A stretch of 64,000 nucleotides of DNA from Balaenoptera acutorostrata (taxonomy: Eukaryota; Chordata; Mammalia; Artiodactyla; Balaenopteridae). Shown piece by piece: positions 11,570-21,750 of the stretch. A program made the translations under genes and the position numbers. Positions within the stretch are counted from its first letter, which is position 1. Each line of letters starts with the position of its first letter. Below the pieces are notes generated by a model. The model was not told the origin of the DNA and did not search any database. It worked only from the letters and a program-made list of their open reading frames with translations. Location of the stretch: NCBI RefSeq assembly GCF_949987535.1, contig NC_080075.1:37260269-37324268 (forward strand), given 5' to 3'.

Positions 11570-11995
11570 AAATTTTTATGGCATGTAGTATTACAGTCAT
11601 ATTCATAATAAAGTATCGGAAATATTGTTATATTTTTTAAAACCATTTGTCTGTGATGATAGGCTGATATGCAGTTTCTCCAATTACGAGAGAGAGAGGC
11701 ATACTGTACGGTAATGTAATTCTTTGAAAACAAAGTTATAAAACAGTAAGAAAACTAACACATTATCAATTTTATATTTAATATCACTCACCTTACGCCG
11801 AGGTAAAGATAGGCTATCCATTTCAATACAAGTCTTGCACACGATGTTCTAACAATGAGTACTTAGGTGGTGATGATGATGATGACACAAAAGCATCTCA
11901 TATAGTTCTTACCATATAGTTATTAGATTTTCACATGAAGTCACTCACACACACAACAGATATGTTTGTTACTTGTATGGCATAATGATTATTTA

Positions 11996-13765
11996 TTACT
12001 CATTAAGAGGCAGGGGATCATCATAAAGGTCTTCATCCTCGTCGTCCCGTTGAGTAGGCTGGGGAAGAGGAGGAAGAGGAGGGGTTGGTCTTGCTGTCTC
12101 AGGGGTGCCAGAGGTGGAGGAGGTGGAGGAGATGGAAGGGGAGGCAAGAGAGGCAGGCACACTCAGTGTTAATTTATGGAAATACATTGTAATTTCTGTC
12201 TGACTCTTTTGCTTTTTCAGTTCTCCAAAAATGTGTCTATATGATACCAATCCTTCTTCCACCATTTGCTTTAGTTTCATTGCCCGTATCATAGAAGTGT
12301 CCATGTTGTAAAAGCAGCCAAAAGCAATCTTAAATAAGACTCGTTCTGCCAGATTATCTAATGTCAACTTGTTTTCTGGCACTGCTTCTACGTCCTCTTC
12401 CTCATCGTCTGGCCCTGGTTTGGAAGCACTCTTCTCCACCAAGTCATGTTCTGTTAATTCCTCTGGTGTGGTGTCTGTTAGCTCTTAGATTTCTCCAAGA
12501 TCCCTATCTTGAAACCCTTCACCCCCCTCCCCAAACCTTTTTTTTGCCATATCCACAGTCTCATGATTTTCTTGATTGGCTCTGTCGGAAATCCTGTGAA
12601 GTCATGCACAACATCTGGGCATGGTTTTCTCCAGCAAAAATTTATTGTTTGAGGCTTGATGGCTTACATGGCTTTTTATATAACAACCAACAGTGGTATC
12701 ATCAATAGTGTAATCCTTCCAGACTTTCATGACATTCTCTTTGTCGGGGTTCTCTTCCGTAGATTGACAATCCTTTCCACAGAGTGCTGTGTGTAATGAG
12801 CCTTCAAGGTCCTTATGACCCAGTGATCTAGAGGCTGAATTAAAGACTATTTTGGGAGAGCAAGTAGACCACTTTGATGCCTTTGGTGTTGAACTCATGG
12901 GGTTCTGGGTGGCCAGAGGTATTGTTCAATATCAAAAGAAATTTAAAAGGCAATCACGTACTGGCAAGGTACTTCCTGACTTCAGGGACAAAGCATCAAT
13001 GGAACCAATTTAAAAAAAGGGTTTTCTTGTAGTCCAGGCCTTCTTGTTGTACAACCAAAGTACTGGCAGTTGGTGTTTATCTTTTCCCTTCAAGGCTCCG
13101 GAGTTAGCAGCTTTATAGATAAGGGCAGTCCTCATCATAAACCCGACTGCATTTGCACAAAACCATAGAGTTAACCTATCCCTTCCTGTCTTAAATGCTG
13201 GTGCTCCCTTCTCTTCCTTACTAATAAATGTCCTTTGTGGCATTTTTTTTTCCAGAGTCGGGAATATTTTTTTTCTTGGCCACGCCATGCAGCTTCTGGG
13301 ATCTTAGTTCCCAGACAGTGATCGAACCCAGGCCCAGTGAAAGCACAGTGTCCTACTGCTGGTCCACCAGGGAATTCCCCAGAGTAGGGCACATTTGTCT
13401 GCATTAAAAACCCATTCAGGCAAATATCCTTTCTCCTCAATGATTCTCTCAACTGTGTCTGGGAATTTGTCTGCTGTCTCTTGGTGAGCAGAAACTACTT
13501 CTGTTATCTTGACACGTTTTAAGTCAAACCTCTTTCTAAAATTATCAAACCATCCTTTGCTGGCATTAAATTCTCCAGCTTTAGATCCTTCACCTTCCTT
13601 TTGCTTTAAGTTGTCATATAATGACTTCACTTTTTCTTGAATCATATTAGAGTCTATAGGTATGCCTTTTTTATGGCAATTCTGCACCCACATAAAAGCT
13701 GCATTTTCATTATGAGATAAAAAGGTATTTTGCAAAAAGTGTAAGGTTTTTGAGCCTGCTAGCAT
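11996..13765 (-). pseudogene. Tigger2 transposase pseudogene (TIGD-like), broken by two frameshift zones and a SINE
   Basis: Role of the intact family: a DDE transposase that binds the element's terminal repeats, cuts and reinserts it at TA; host TIGD and CENP-B proteins descend from the same group. Reading on the minus strand, 13304-13765 holds the CENP-B-type helix-turn-helix region (FMWVQNCHKKGIPIDSNMIQ, then GWFDNFRKRFDLKRVKI) and the first catalytic region, FNADKCALLW, with its Asp present. A SINE (13263-13378) interrupts it. The frame resumes at 13010-13288 with MPQRTFISKEEKGAPAFKTG and DRLTLWFCANAVG. In the second catalytic region I read LLILNNTSGHPEPHEF (about 12890-12940), with Asn at 12924-12926 where the family has Asp. 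The third reads SLIQPLD with Asp kept, but in another frame. The C-terminal part (11996-12442) is acidic with a Pro-rich end, TRPxLPPLPQPTQ-like, and stops at 11996-11998. The N-terminal DNA-binding part above 13765 is too decayed to read. Not functional. Confidence 0.85.
13263..13378 (-). mobile_element. CHR-1-like SINE inside the transposase pseudogene
   Basis: Antisense SINE body 'ttcttggccacgccatgcag' to 'ggtccaccagggaattcc'. Flanked by 'ccagagtcggg' (13252-13262) and 'ccagagtaggg' (13379-13389), an 11-bp duplication with one mismatch. It separates the first catalytic Asp of the Tigger2 transposase from the rest of the catalytic domain. Confidence 0.9.
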
Positions 13766-14540
13766 AGCTGCAGCAACAGCTTCATGAATTTCCTTTGCTT
13801 TTTTTCACAGTGATCCTTGGGCTGGATTCATTTATCTTGAAATGGCGGGAAACTGCAGCCACAGACCTCAATCTATACGGTGCATATCAAGCAATGTAAT
13901 TTTTCATGTAATATCATGACTTTTCTCTGCTTTCTGGGAGAACTTCCAGCATCACTAGTAGCACCTAGTATGGGTCCCATGGTGTTATTTCAAGGTTTAT
14001 GGTATCGCACTAAACACGAAAAAAATACATGAGAACTGTGAGAGATCACCTTTTACTGTGAAAGGCAATTTACCGGAGAGACAAAATGCTCTCTCAGAGA
14101 TGATTAGCATCACACATGTTTTAAGTATGAAGATTCTCAAAATACTTGAGGTCACCACAATAGCACCAGGAGGTGGCTATGGAATTATTGCAGTAGTACC
14201 ATGTATACTATAGTTAATTTTATGCAGTTATTATTTAATGCCACTTCTTTATGTTTGTTTACGTTTCTCTCAACTCTGAATGGCACCATGATCTGTAAGT
14301 GTGTGCGTACGTTTTGATAAATTTTATCATTTTATAATAGACCTGTGTATATTTGATGGTAGTAAATGATAAACTACACTAGTATCTATGTATATTTTAC
14401 AAATTCATGACATACCTTTTTCTTATTTATTTACTTTTTTTGTTGATATTTCTAGGCTACTCAGTTTGCAAGTTTTTTTTCAAATTGTCACAAATCTCCA
14501 AAATATTTTCCAATATATTTATTTAAAATAAATCCACTTA

Positions 14541-14861
14541 GGGCTTCCCTGGTGGCGCAGTGGTTGAGAGTCTGCCTGCCAATGCAGGGGACATGGGTTC
14601 GAGCCCTGGTCTGGGAGGATCCCACATGCCGCGGGGCAGCTGGGCCCGTGAGCCACAACTACTGAGCCTGCGCGTCTGGAGCCTGTGCTCCGCAACAAGA
14701 GAGGCCGTGATAGTGAGAGGCCCGCGCACCGCGATGAAGAGTGGCCGCCCGCTCGCCGCAACTAGAGCAGGCCCTTGCACAGAAACGAGGACCCAACACA
14801 GTCAAAATAATAAATAAATTAAAAAAAAAAAAAAGAGTTCTATAAAAATAAATAAATAAAT
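14541..14861 (+). mobile_element. CHR-2-like long SINE in the Tigger2 5' end
   Basis: Sense copy beginning 'gggcttccctggtggcgcag', with a B-box-like 'gggttcgagccc' near 14595, a CpG-rich body and an A-rich tail of AAAT/AAATA units. Flanked by 'aaataaatccactta' at 14526-14540 and 14862-14876, a perfect 15-bp duplication although A-rich on one side. Length and body distinguish it from the shorter CHR-1-like copies. Confidence 0.93.
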
Positions 14862-14925
14862 AAATAAATCCACTTATAAGTGGACACACGCAGCTCAAAC
14901 CCATGTTGTTCAAGGGCCAAATGTA

Positions 14926-15216
14926 CTTATTAATGGCAATGTATATTTTATCTACATGTATTATAATTGTTCATATGTCTGAGTTTACCATCTTGCTGTT
15001 TTTATCTATTACTTCTGTCTGTTCCTTATTCCTTTGTTCCTCCTTTTCTGTCTTCTTCCAGCTATACATCTTTGTTTCAGTTTTTTAAATGATTCCTCCA
15101 GAAATTAAATGTGTATTCTTAAGTTATCAGTCTACCTTGGATTAATATTATACTACTTCAAGAATAATATAATACCTTTGTGTCAGTATACATTTATTTA
15201 CCCCCATCCCATTTTT
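14926..15216 (-). mobile_element. Old LINE-1 relic, antisense, beyond the Tigger2
   Basis: 'ttattaatggcaatgtatatttt' and the following T-rich text read as the antisense ORF2-N-terminal/inter-ORF zone of an ancient LINE-1. It continues the relic at 8640-10877 in the expected order, so the Tigger2 apparently split one element. Confidence 0.6.
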
Positions 15217-15860
15217 TAAAATTTTATTTTATTTTATTTTTTTAAATTGTATTAAAAGGTTCTTATTAGTTATCTATTTTATACATATTAGTGTATATAT
15301 GTCAATCCCAATCTCCCAGTTCATCCCACCACCACCCTCCCCTTCCCCACTTTGTGTCCATACATTTGTTCTCTATATCTGTGTCTCTATTTCTGCCTTG
15401 CAAAGCAGTTCATCTCTACCATTTTTCTAGATTGCACATATATGCATTAATATGCTGTATTTGTTTTTCTCTTTCTGACTTACTTCACTCTGGATGACGG
15501 ACTCTAGGTCCATCCACCTCACTACAAATAACTCAATTGTGTTTCTTTTTATGGCTGAGTAATATTCCATTGTATATATGTGCCACATCTTCTTTATCCA
15601 TTCATCTGTCAATGGACACTTAGGTTGCGTCCATGTCCTGGCTATTGTAAATAGAGCTGCAATGAACATTTTGGTACATGACTCTTTTTGAATTATGGTT
15701 TTCTCAGGGTATATGCCCAGCAGTGGGATTGCTGGGTCATACGGTAGGTCTATTTTTAGTTTTTTAAGGAACCTCCATACTGTTCTCCATAGTAGCTGTA
15801 TCAATTTACATTCCCACCAACAGTGCAAGAGGGTTCCCTTTTCTCCACACCACAACAACC
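15217..15860 (-). mobile_element. Younger LINE-1 3' end with ORF2 C-terminus, antisense
   Basis: TTTTA-rich tail at 15218-15243, antisense 3' UTR, then a 143-codon minus-strand frame (15427-15858) with [49 protein letters not shown] and HIYTMEYYSAIKRN. The open frame and near-consensus motifs make it the best preserved LINE-1 coding fragment here. It is 5'-truncated and inserted into the older LINE-1. Confidence 0.92.
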
Positions 15861-16228
15861 TTTTGTGTCCTTCTGACTCCTAACCAAAATAAAAAGTATT
15901 TGTATTTATTTTGGGGAAATATTTTATATGGATATAGAGTTCTAGATTTTCAGTTATTTTCTCTGAGCACTTTGAAGATGTCATTCCATTATCATCTCTT
16001 TTTCCATATTTTCTGTTTCAAAGTCAGTCTTATGTCTTATTGTTGCCCCTTTGAAGATATGTCATTTTCCCCCTCCACTACAGCTGCTTTCCAGATTTTT
16101 CTCTCTGATTTTGATTTTCAGCAGTTCTACTAAGATAAGCCTAGGTATGGTGCTATTACAATAATCTTAGGTGAGGATTTGTGGTGGGCTTGCATTACCA
16201 TTGAATTGCCATTGTAGCTTGTTCAAAA
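15861..16228 (-). mobile_element. Old LINE-1 5' portion, antisense
   Basis: 'gagttctagattttcagttat', 'cactttgaagatgtcattcc' and 'ttcagcagttctactaagat' are antisense landmarks of the ORF1/5' side of L1M-type elements. Probably the 5' continuation of 14926-15216. The last ~30 bases may belong to the next relic. Confidence 0.6.
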
Positions 16229-16239
16229 ATTAATTGGCC

Positions 16240-17193
16240 ACACACAAAAACAGACATATAGATCAATGGAACTGAATAAAGAGCCCAGAAATAAACCCAC
16301 ACAAGTGTGGTCAATTAATCTATGACAAAGGAGGCAAGAATGTACAATAGAGAAAAGACAGTCTCTTCAATAAATGGTGTTGGGAAAACTGGACAGCTGA
16401 AAGCAAAAGAATGAAACTGGACTACTTTCTCACATCATATACAAAAATAAACTCAAAACAGATTAAAGACCTAAATGTAAGACCTGAAACCTTAAAACTC
16501 CTAGAAGAAAACAGAGGCAGTGACCTCTTCGACATCGGTCTTAGCAATATGTTTTTGGATGTCTCCTCAGGCAAGGGAAACAAAAGCAAAAATAAACAAA
16601 TGGAACCTAACCAAAGTTAAAAGCTTTTGCACAACAAAGGAAACTGTCAGCAAAACAAAAGGCAACCTATTGAATGGGAGAAGATATTTGCAAATGATAT
16701 GTCCAATAAGGAGTTAATATCCAAAATATTTTAAAGACTCATACAACTCAATATCAAAAAACAATCTGCCCAAACAATTAAAAAATGAGTAGAAGATCTG
16801 AATAGCCATTTTTACAAAGAAGACATACAGATGGCCAATAAGAAAAGATGGTCAGTATCACTAATCATCAGGGAAATGCAAATCAAAACCACAATAAGAT
16901 ACCACCTCACACCTGTCAGAATGGCTCTCATCAAGAAGACTACAAATAACAAATGTTGGCGAGGATGTGGAGAAAAGCGAACCCCTATACATTTCTGGTA
17001 GGCATGCAAATAGGTACAACCACTATGGAAAACAGTACAGAGGTTCTTCAAAATTTTTTAAATAGAACTACCATATGACCCAGCAATTCCACTCCTGGGT
17101 ATTTATCCAAAGAAAATGAAAACACTAATTCAAAAAGGTATATGCACCCCAGTGTTCATGGCAGAATTATTTACAATAGCCAAGATACACACA

Positions 17194-17228
<35 letters not shown>

Positions 17229-17701
17229 GAATGTTACTCAGCCATAAAAAAGAATGAAATTTTGCCATTTGGAACAACATGGATGGACCTATTATGCTTA
17301 GTGAAATAAGTCAGAGAAAGACAACAATTGTATGTTTTCACTTATATGTGGAATCTAGAAAAACAAACTATTAACAAATAAATAAAACAGAACAGAAACA
17401 GACTCACAGACGCAGAGAACAAACTAGTGGTTGCCAGAGGGGAGAGGGGTAGGGGTAAGGGTAGGGGTAGGGGCAAAATAGGTGAAGGGGATTAAGAGGT
17501 ACAAACTACCAGGTATAAAAAAAAAAGTGAGAAGGATGTAAAGTACTTCACTGGGAATATATGCCATGTTTTATAATAACTTTGTATTGAGTATAATCTA
17601 CAAAAATATCAAATTACTATGTTGTATACCTGAAACTAATATAATATTTAAAGTCAACTATACTTCAATAAAATAATTAAGCAAAAATAAAAAATAAAAA
17701 T
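16240..17701 (+). mobile_element. LINE-1, 1.46 kb 3' part, with target-site duplication
   Basis: Sense copy from the distal part of ORF2 (reading around [17 protein letters not shown] and LKLLEENRG in DNA) through the 3' UTR to an A-rich tail. It is flanked by 'attaattggcc' at 16229-16239 and 17702-17712. The ORF2 part carries frameshifts and stops. An (AC)n tract lies at 17186-17225 and a GGGGTA-rich stretch at 17440-17475. It landed in an older antisense LINE-1. Confidence 0.9.
17186..17225. repeat. (AC)n microsatellite in LINE-1
   Basis: About 18-20 AC units with one G interruption, at the ORF2/3' UTR zone of the sense LINE-1. Confidence 0.9.
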
Positions 17702-17712
17702 ATTAATTGGCC

Positions 17713-18000
17713 TTAGATGTGAGGATATATTTCAGGATTCTTGATTCTATTCCATTAATCTATGTGTCCAGGCTTTCACCAATACAACTCTGTTTGGATT
17801 ACATTGCTATTATTTTATACTTTTATATATTTCTTCTATTTTTGCTTTAGACAGTCAATTAATTTTAGAGCATTTAAAGATTAGAAACAATGAATTTTAT
17901 GATTACTTTCATTTTAACCACTTCCATCACTCTCTAATTCTTTTTGAAGATTCAAGTTTCTTTTTCACATTATAGGAAAATTGAAGGGATTTTTCCATAG
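17713..18000 (-). mobile_element. Old LINE-1 ORF2 fragment, antisense
   Basis: Joined across the LINE-1 insertion to the bases before 16229, the text reads as antisense ORF2 ('ttgattctattccattaatc', 'tgtgtccaggctttcaccaat'). Its order does not continue the 15861-16228 piece, so it is probably a separate copy. The right edge is unclear. Confidence 0.55.
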
Positions 18001-18798
18001 GGGAGAGAGGTCTGGGCAGGGCCTGGTGCCTGTCTCCTAGTGAATTCTGTTCTCCTCTACCAGGCCTGCCCCAGAATGGAGGCTCTCTTCAGTCTCCTGC
18101 CTGTCCTCATTCTTTCTCATGAGCACCTGGGTAAATTCCTGACCAAAATTGATAGAGAGGAGCCTGCAACTGGGTGTGAATTACCCATGTATTCTATGTC
18201 TCAAGGTGATTCTATGTTCTCACAGAAGCCCACACTCAGCCTTTACCAATTCATTAAAAATACTGGCTGAAATCTTTTTACCCACTGTGTGACTGTCCTG
18301 TCTTCCTGCTGTGCTCTGCGTAGGCAAATCAATGCTTCAGTATCTTCCTTCCTCTTTGGAAGCATCTGTCTTTCCTTAGATGTTTGTCCTGCAACCTCAG
18401 CTCTCTCATAGATTGAAGAAAAGTTATGATTTTGTAGATTATCCATCTCTTCCCTGTTATTACAGCAGAAGCAATGATCTTTCTAGCTTTCTCTATCCTA
18501 AGCAATAGCTGGAAGCCACTATTTTATAAACTTTCAGAATATTTGCATACTATTCTTCTAATGAATAAAATGATAAATTTTAAAGGAAAAACAATGTTTT
18601 AAAAGTAAATGTTTGCTCCATGCTGAAATTAGTGACTGAAATTCACTCTAATTGCAACTCGTATAATTTCTTAGATATAGGTCGGCTGTCATTTGATAAG
18701 TGTAAGTGTCATTTGTGTTGTGTTCAACATAAATACTGTTTCTCTGGTGTGGGAAAGAATTGTGAACACTCTGATTTATAATGAAGTCCAAGCATCTT
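18001..18798. other. Unassigned, possibly more ancient LINE-1
   Basis: Pyrimidine-rich text with no exon structure. Part of it may be a decayed 5' LINE-1 region, but I cannot anchor it with a motif. Confidence 0.4.
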
Positions 18799-18810
18799 AG
18801 CCCGGCTTTT

Positions 18811-18924
18811 TTTTTTTTTTTGCCACGGGGCATGCGGGACCTTAGTTCCCCAACCAGGGATAGAACCGGTGCTCCCTGCAGTGGAAGCGCGGAGTCTTAA
18901 CCACTGGACTGCCAGGGACGTCCC
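18811..18924 (-). mobile_element. CHR-1-like SINE
   Basis: Antisense copy: poly-T, then 'tgccacggggcatgcgggac' to 'ggactgccagggacgtccc'. Flanked by 'tagcccggcttt' (18799-18810) and 'taacctggcttt' (18925-18936), 10 of 12 identical. Confidence 0.88.
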
Positions 18925-19149
18925 TAACCTGGCTTTCAAAGCTCTCCTTACCCAGGCATTAACCACACATTATAGTATCCAAGTTCGCTGCAGGAATGTT
19001 CAGGAATATACAGGATGCCATCCTTAAACATGCCCATCCTGCATCTTTTCTAACTCTGATTTCCATTTATTCAGAGTGTCTTTCCATATCACCACTGGCT
19101 TTCTTTTCTTTTTTTACCCATCAAGGCTCAGCTGGACTTCATGCATACA

Positions 19150-19275
19150 TTCTTTGCAAACCAGCAAACACTTGTTGAGCACCCACGTTGTCTGTGCTTT
19201 ATCCTAATAGATAGACGTACAATGGTAACTGTGCCACAGCTGTTCTCAGGGAGCACACAGTCTTCAGTTAAGTTT
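19150..19275 (-). mobile_element. L2 LINE 3' end, antisense
   Basis: 'cagcaaacacttgttgagca', then 'gctttatcctaatag' and 'tctcagggagcacacagtct' follow the antisense L2 tail. Confidence 0.6.
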
Positions 19276-19309
19276 TTCCCTGAACAAGTGATTTGTCTGC
19301 TATGTTGGT

Positions 19310-19352
19310 GTTGCTGATGATGGAAATGACGGTGACGATGATGGTGATGATG
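19310..19352. repeat. (GATGRT)n simple repeat
   Basis: Impure GAT/GGT triplet tract immediately before a MIR copy. Confidence 0.8.
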
Positions 19353-19505
19353 ATGGTAGCTAACCTTTATGGAGTACTTGCTATGTGCCGAAAACTTTTC
19401 TTAACCTTTAGTATCCATAAACTCTTTTAATCGTCACAACCACCCTAGGAGATAGTTATTATTTTTATCCTGATTTTTCAATGGTGAAATTGAGCCTAGG
19501 GAATT
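19353..19505 (-). mobile_element. MIR SINE, antisense
   Basis: 'ggagtacttgctatgtgccg', 'ctcttttaatcgtcacaacc', 'aggagatagttattattttt' and 'gaaattgagcct' follow antisense MIR in order. Confidence 0.8.
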
Positions 19506-19974
19506 AATAAATGAATACATAAATAAATGAACGATTTTTGTTTCTTAAAAAAATCAGCCACATTAAATAAGGCACTGACATTTTGGATGCTGTTTGAATC
19601 TGAACTGTTTCTTTTTTCCTGATACCTCCCTCTTGATCACACTCAAGAGAGAATATGCACTTGTTCAAACTTTTGGTGTTCTGCTCTCCTTTTTATACAT
19701 TTGTATCCTTTAAACTCTGTGAACTCTTTGAGTAAGAAAAGGGACAAAGAGATGGTGAAGGAAAGACACACAGCCTCTTCTCCCAGCCACATGGTCATTT
19801 CACTTAAGATTCTCTATGGCAACCACAGTTTTGAGTCGGCTGTAGCTTCAGACCTGGACGGCTCTATAAAATGGGCAGGGTGCCCATTAGCAGCATTAGG
19901 TTGGGCCTTAATATTGAAGAAATAATGTTGGAATGACCAACAGAAGTAGGGAACAGTCTGGATATACATTCAAT
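19506..19974. other. Unassigned DNA
   Basis: Nothing recognised. A 74-codon plus frame (19701-19925) has no family resemblance. Confidence 0.5.
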
Positions 19975-20110
19975 TTTTCCCCACAAATATTTATTGAGTG
20001 ACTGCTATGTATCTGGCCTTATGAGGGGTGCCTGGCCTATAATGGCGAACACATGGACATGGTCTCTGCCTTCATAGTACTTACAGCCTAAGAGAATATG
20101 CCAAGATTTG
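19975..20110 (-). mobile_element. L2 LINE 3' end, antisense
   Basis: 'aaatatttattgagtgactg', 'aatggcgaacacatggacat' and 'ctgccttcatagtacttaca' match the antisense L2 terminus. Confidence 0.7.
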
Positions 20111-21064
20111 GTCCTTGCATAAATGAGAAAAACGCCTGCAGTTACATTAGGCTCTGAATTCCTCATGTTTCAGTAGCAATCACTGTAGACTTTCAAGCTG
20201 CAGTCTTTCAGCTAACCAATGCAACCAAAGACAGTAGTATTTCAGGGGACTCAAGCCACAGTAGTGGAACTAGTTTCCAGTCCTAAGCCTGGAGTCCAAG
20301 GTGGGCTTGGGGACAAGTTTAGCCCTCCTGTGTCTTCTTCTCTCTCAGTAGGGCTTGCCCATTTCCCATGGTCTGCACTCCAGCCATTCTGTTGAGACTA
20401 GAGTCTGCCCTGAACCCCAGCTCACTTGACTCCCAGAGGGATATCTTACCTGATTCTTCATTATTGTACCCAGCATACGCCAGAGACAGTTCTAGTTCTT
20501 ACAACCTTCTTCCCTTAAGAGCTGGACCCTGCTTCTGGAAACTCCAGCCGCTGGCTGGGGTCTTATTCCAAGCAAATGGACCACCCAAACCATGACATTA
20601 TCAGCTTCCTGACTTCAGGTATCACTGCTGTTCGGATGCTGCTGCCTCTGTGCCGCGTCCTCCGGCTCCAAATCCCCCCAAACGTTAGCAAGTGCCTGGT
20701 GGGAGACTGTTTGCTACTCTTCTTTGTGCTGGTGGCCACTCCCCCATGAATCCAACTCTTCAGATCGAGTAAAGCTTCCAACACCAGTCCTGTCTTTTAC
20801 CACTTCTTCCCTGGTCCCGGCAGCTGGTAACTAAGTCCCAGCATGCCTCTCATCAAAGCCCTCCAGAGATGTGACAAGCTTTTGTTCCTGGCTGTTAATC
20901 CTGGTTTTTATTGTCTTGTGATCTCATGCACCAACGTCTGGCACTTGATCCACTTACCTCTTCTTATTTTCCCACAGCAACACAAAGATCTTCCATAGGA
21001 ATGCTCTTAATTCTTGTTACATGTCTTCTGACAGATTGCTTTCTCCCAAGGTCCAGTAGTGAAA
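20111..21064. other. Unassigned DNA
   Basis: About 950 bp with no repeat, exon or RNA gene recognised. Confidence 0.5.
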
Positions 21065-21240
21065 GCTAGAGTCAGTGTGTGTTGGGAGACCCGGGCTTGC
21101 TTGCCGTGCCACCATCTGGCTGTGTGGCCTTGGGCAATTCAATTCCCTTTGCTGTGACACAGTTTCCTAGATGGTAAAATGAAAAGGGTTGTCCGTAAGG
21201 TTTCTGATGCCTTCCAGCTCCCAAGTTTGTTGACATGAAG
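21065..21240 (+). mobile_element. MIR SINE
   Basis: 'gccaccatctggctgtgtgg', 'ccttgggcaattcaattccc' and 'agtttcctagatggtaaaat' match the sense MIR core. Confidence 0.78.
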
Positions 21241-21424
21241 TTGGCCAAGAATAGTTTTTTCAAGCAACGCTCAACTTGCTTTTTTGTTTCAAATGCCCAT
21301 CAGAAAACAATACCCACTCAGCTAACACTTCTCACATTTCTCCAGCTTTGGATGAAGTCTATTCCTAAATAAGACATATATATCCCCTGATTTTGACTTC
21401 CTTGTCCATTATACGTTATACATT

Positions 21425-21750
21425 AATGTCTTGAATTTATAGACCATTTTGTACTTTGCAGGCCCTTTCATGATTATTATCCCATTGGATCGTCATACTG
21501 GCCCTATTATTAGGAAGGACAAGGCTTTGCAATCTCTTTCTCTCTCTTATTCTTTTTAGCTTCTCTCCCTTCCCCACTCCCCCCTTCCCCCCACCCTCCC
21601 TCTCAGGAATCAGCCCATGATGCATATTGAGAAGTAAGATATTTATCTGCCCCAGGAAGCACAGCTAGTTGGTGGAAGTTCCTGAAGTAGAATTCAGGTC
21701 TCCTGATGACTAGTTTAATAGATCTTTGACTTTTCCATGCCCTCCTCACT
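21425..21750 (-). mobile_element. MIR SINE, antisense, with an internal pyrimidine tract
   Basis: The MIR-like outer parts ('catgattattatcccattgg' on the left; 'aggaagcacagctagttggt' and 'gtagaattcaggtctcctga' on the right) are separated by a strongly C/T-biased tract (about 21535-21602), which looks like an expansion or insertion. Confidence 0.55.

Larger units (their letters stand above)
10880..14923 (-). mobile_element. Tigger2 (pogo/Tc1-mariner superfamily) DNA transposon, near full length
   Basis: The left end 'cagtagactcttgaacaac' (10880-10898) and the reverse complement of the right end 'catttggcccttgaacaac' (14905-14923) match at 15 of 19 positions. Each end abuts a TA dinucleotide (10878-10879, 14924-14925), the usual pogo target duplication. 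Between them lie a decayed transposase on the minus strand and long noncoding flanks, plus three later SINE insertions (10980-11114, 13263-13378, 14541-14861). Without the SINEs about 3.4 kb remains, longer than the roughly 2.7 kb I remember for Tigger2, so a subfamily difference or an unseen insertion is possible. It inserted into the surrounding old LINE-1. Confidence 0.88.

Noticed and set aside
11996..13765. A possible host gene of the TIGD/CENP-B type
   Set aside because: It lies between transposon ends, is broken by frameshifts and a SINE, and has lost a catalytic Asp. It is a transposon relic, not a domesticated gene.
14541..14861. tRNA gene signal (A box and B box)
   Set aside because: These are the tRNA-derived heads of CHR SINEs; the same applies to the copies at 52909, 58787 and 60764. 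No tRNA fold with a proper 3' end exists.
17440..17475. Telomere-like GGGTA repeats
   Set aside because: The units are GGGGTA-type and irregular, and lie inside the 3' UTR of a LINE-1 bounded by a target-site duplication, so this is not an interstitial telomere.
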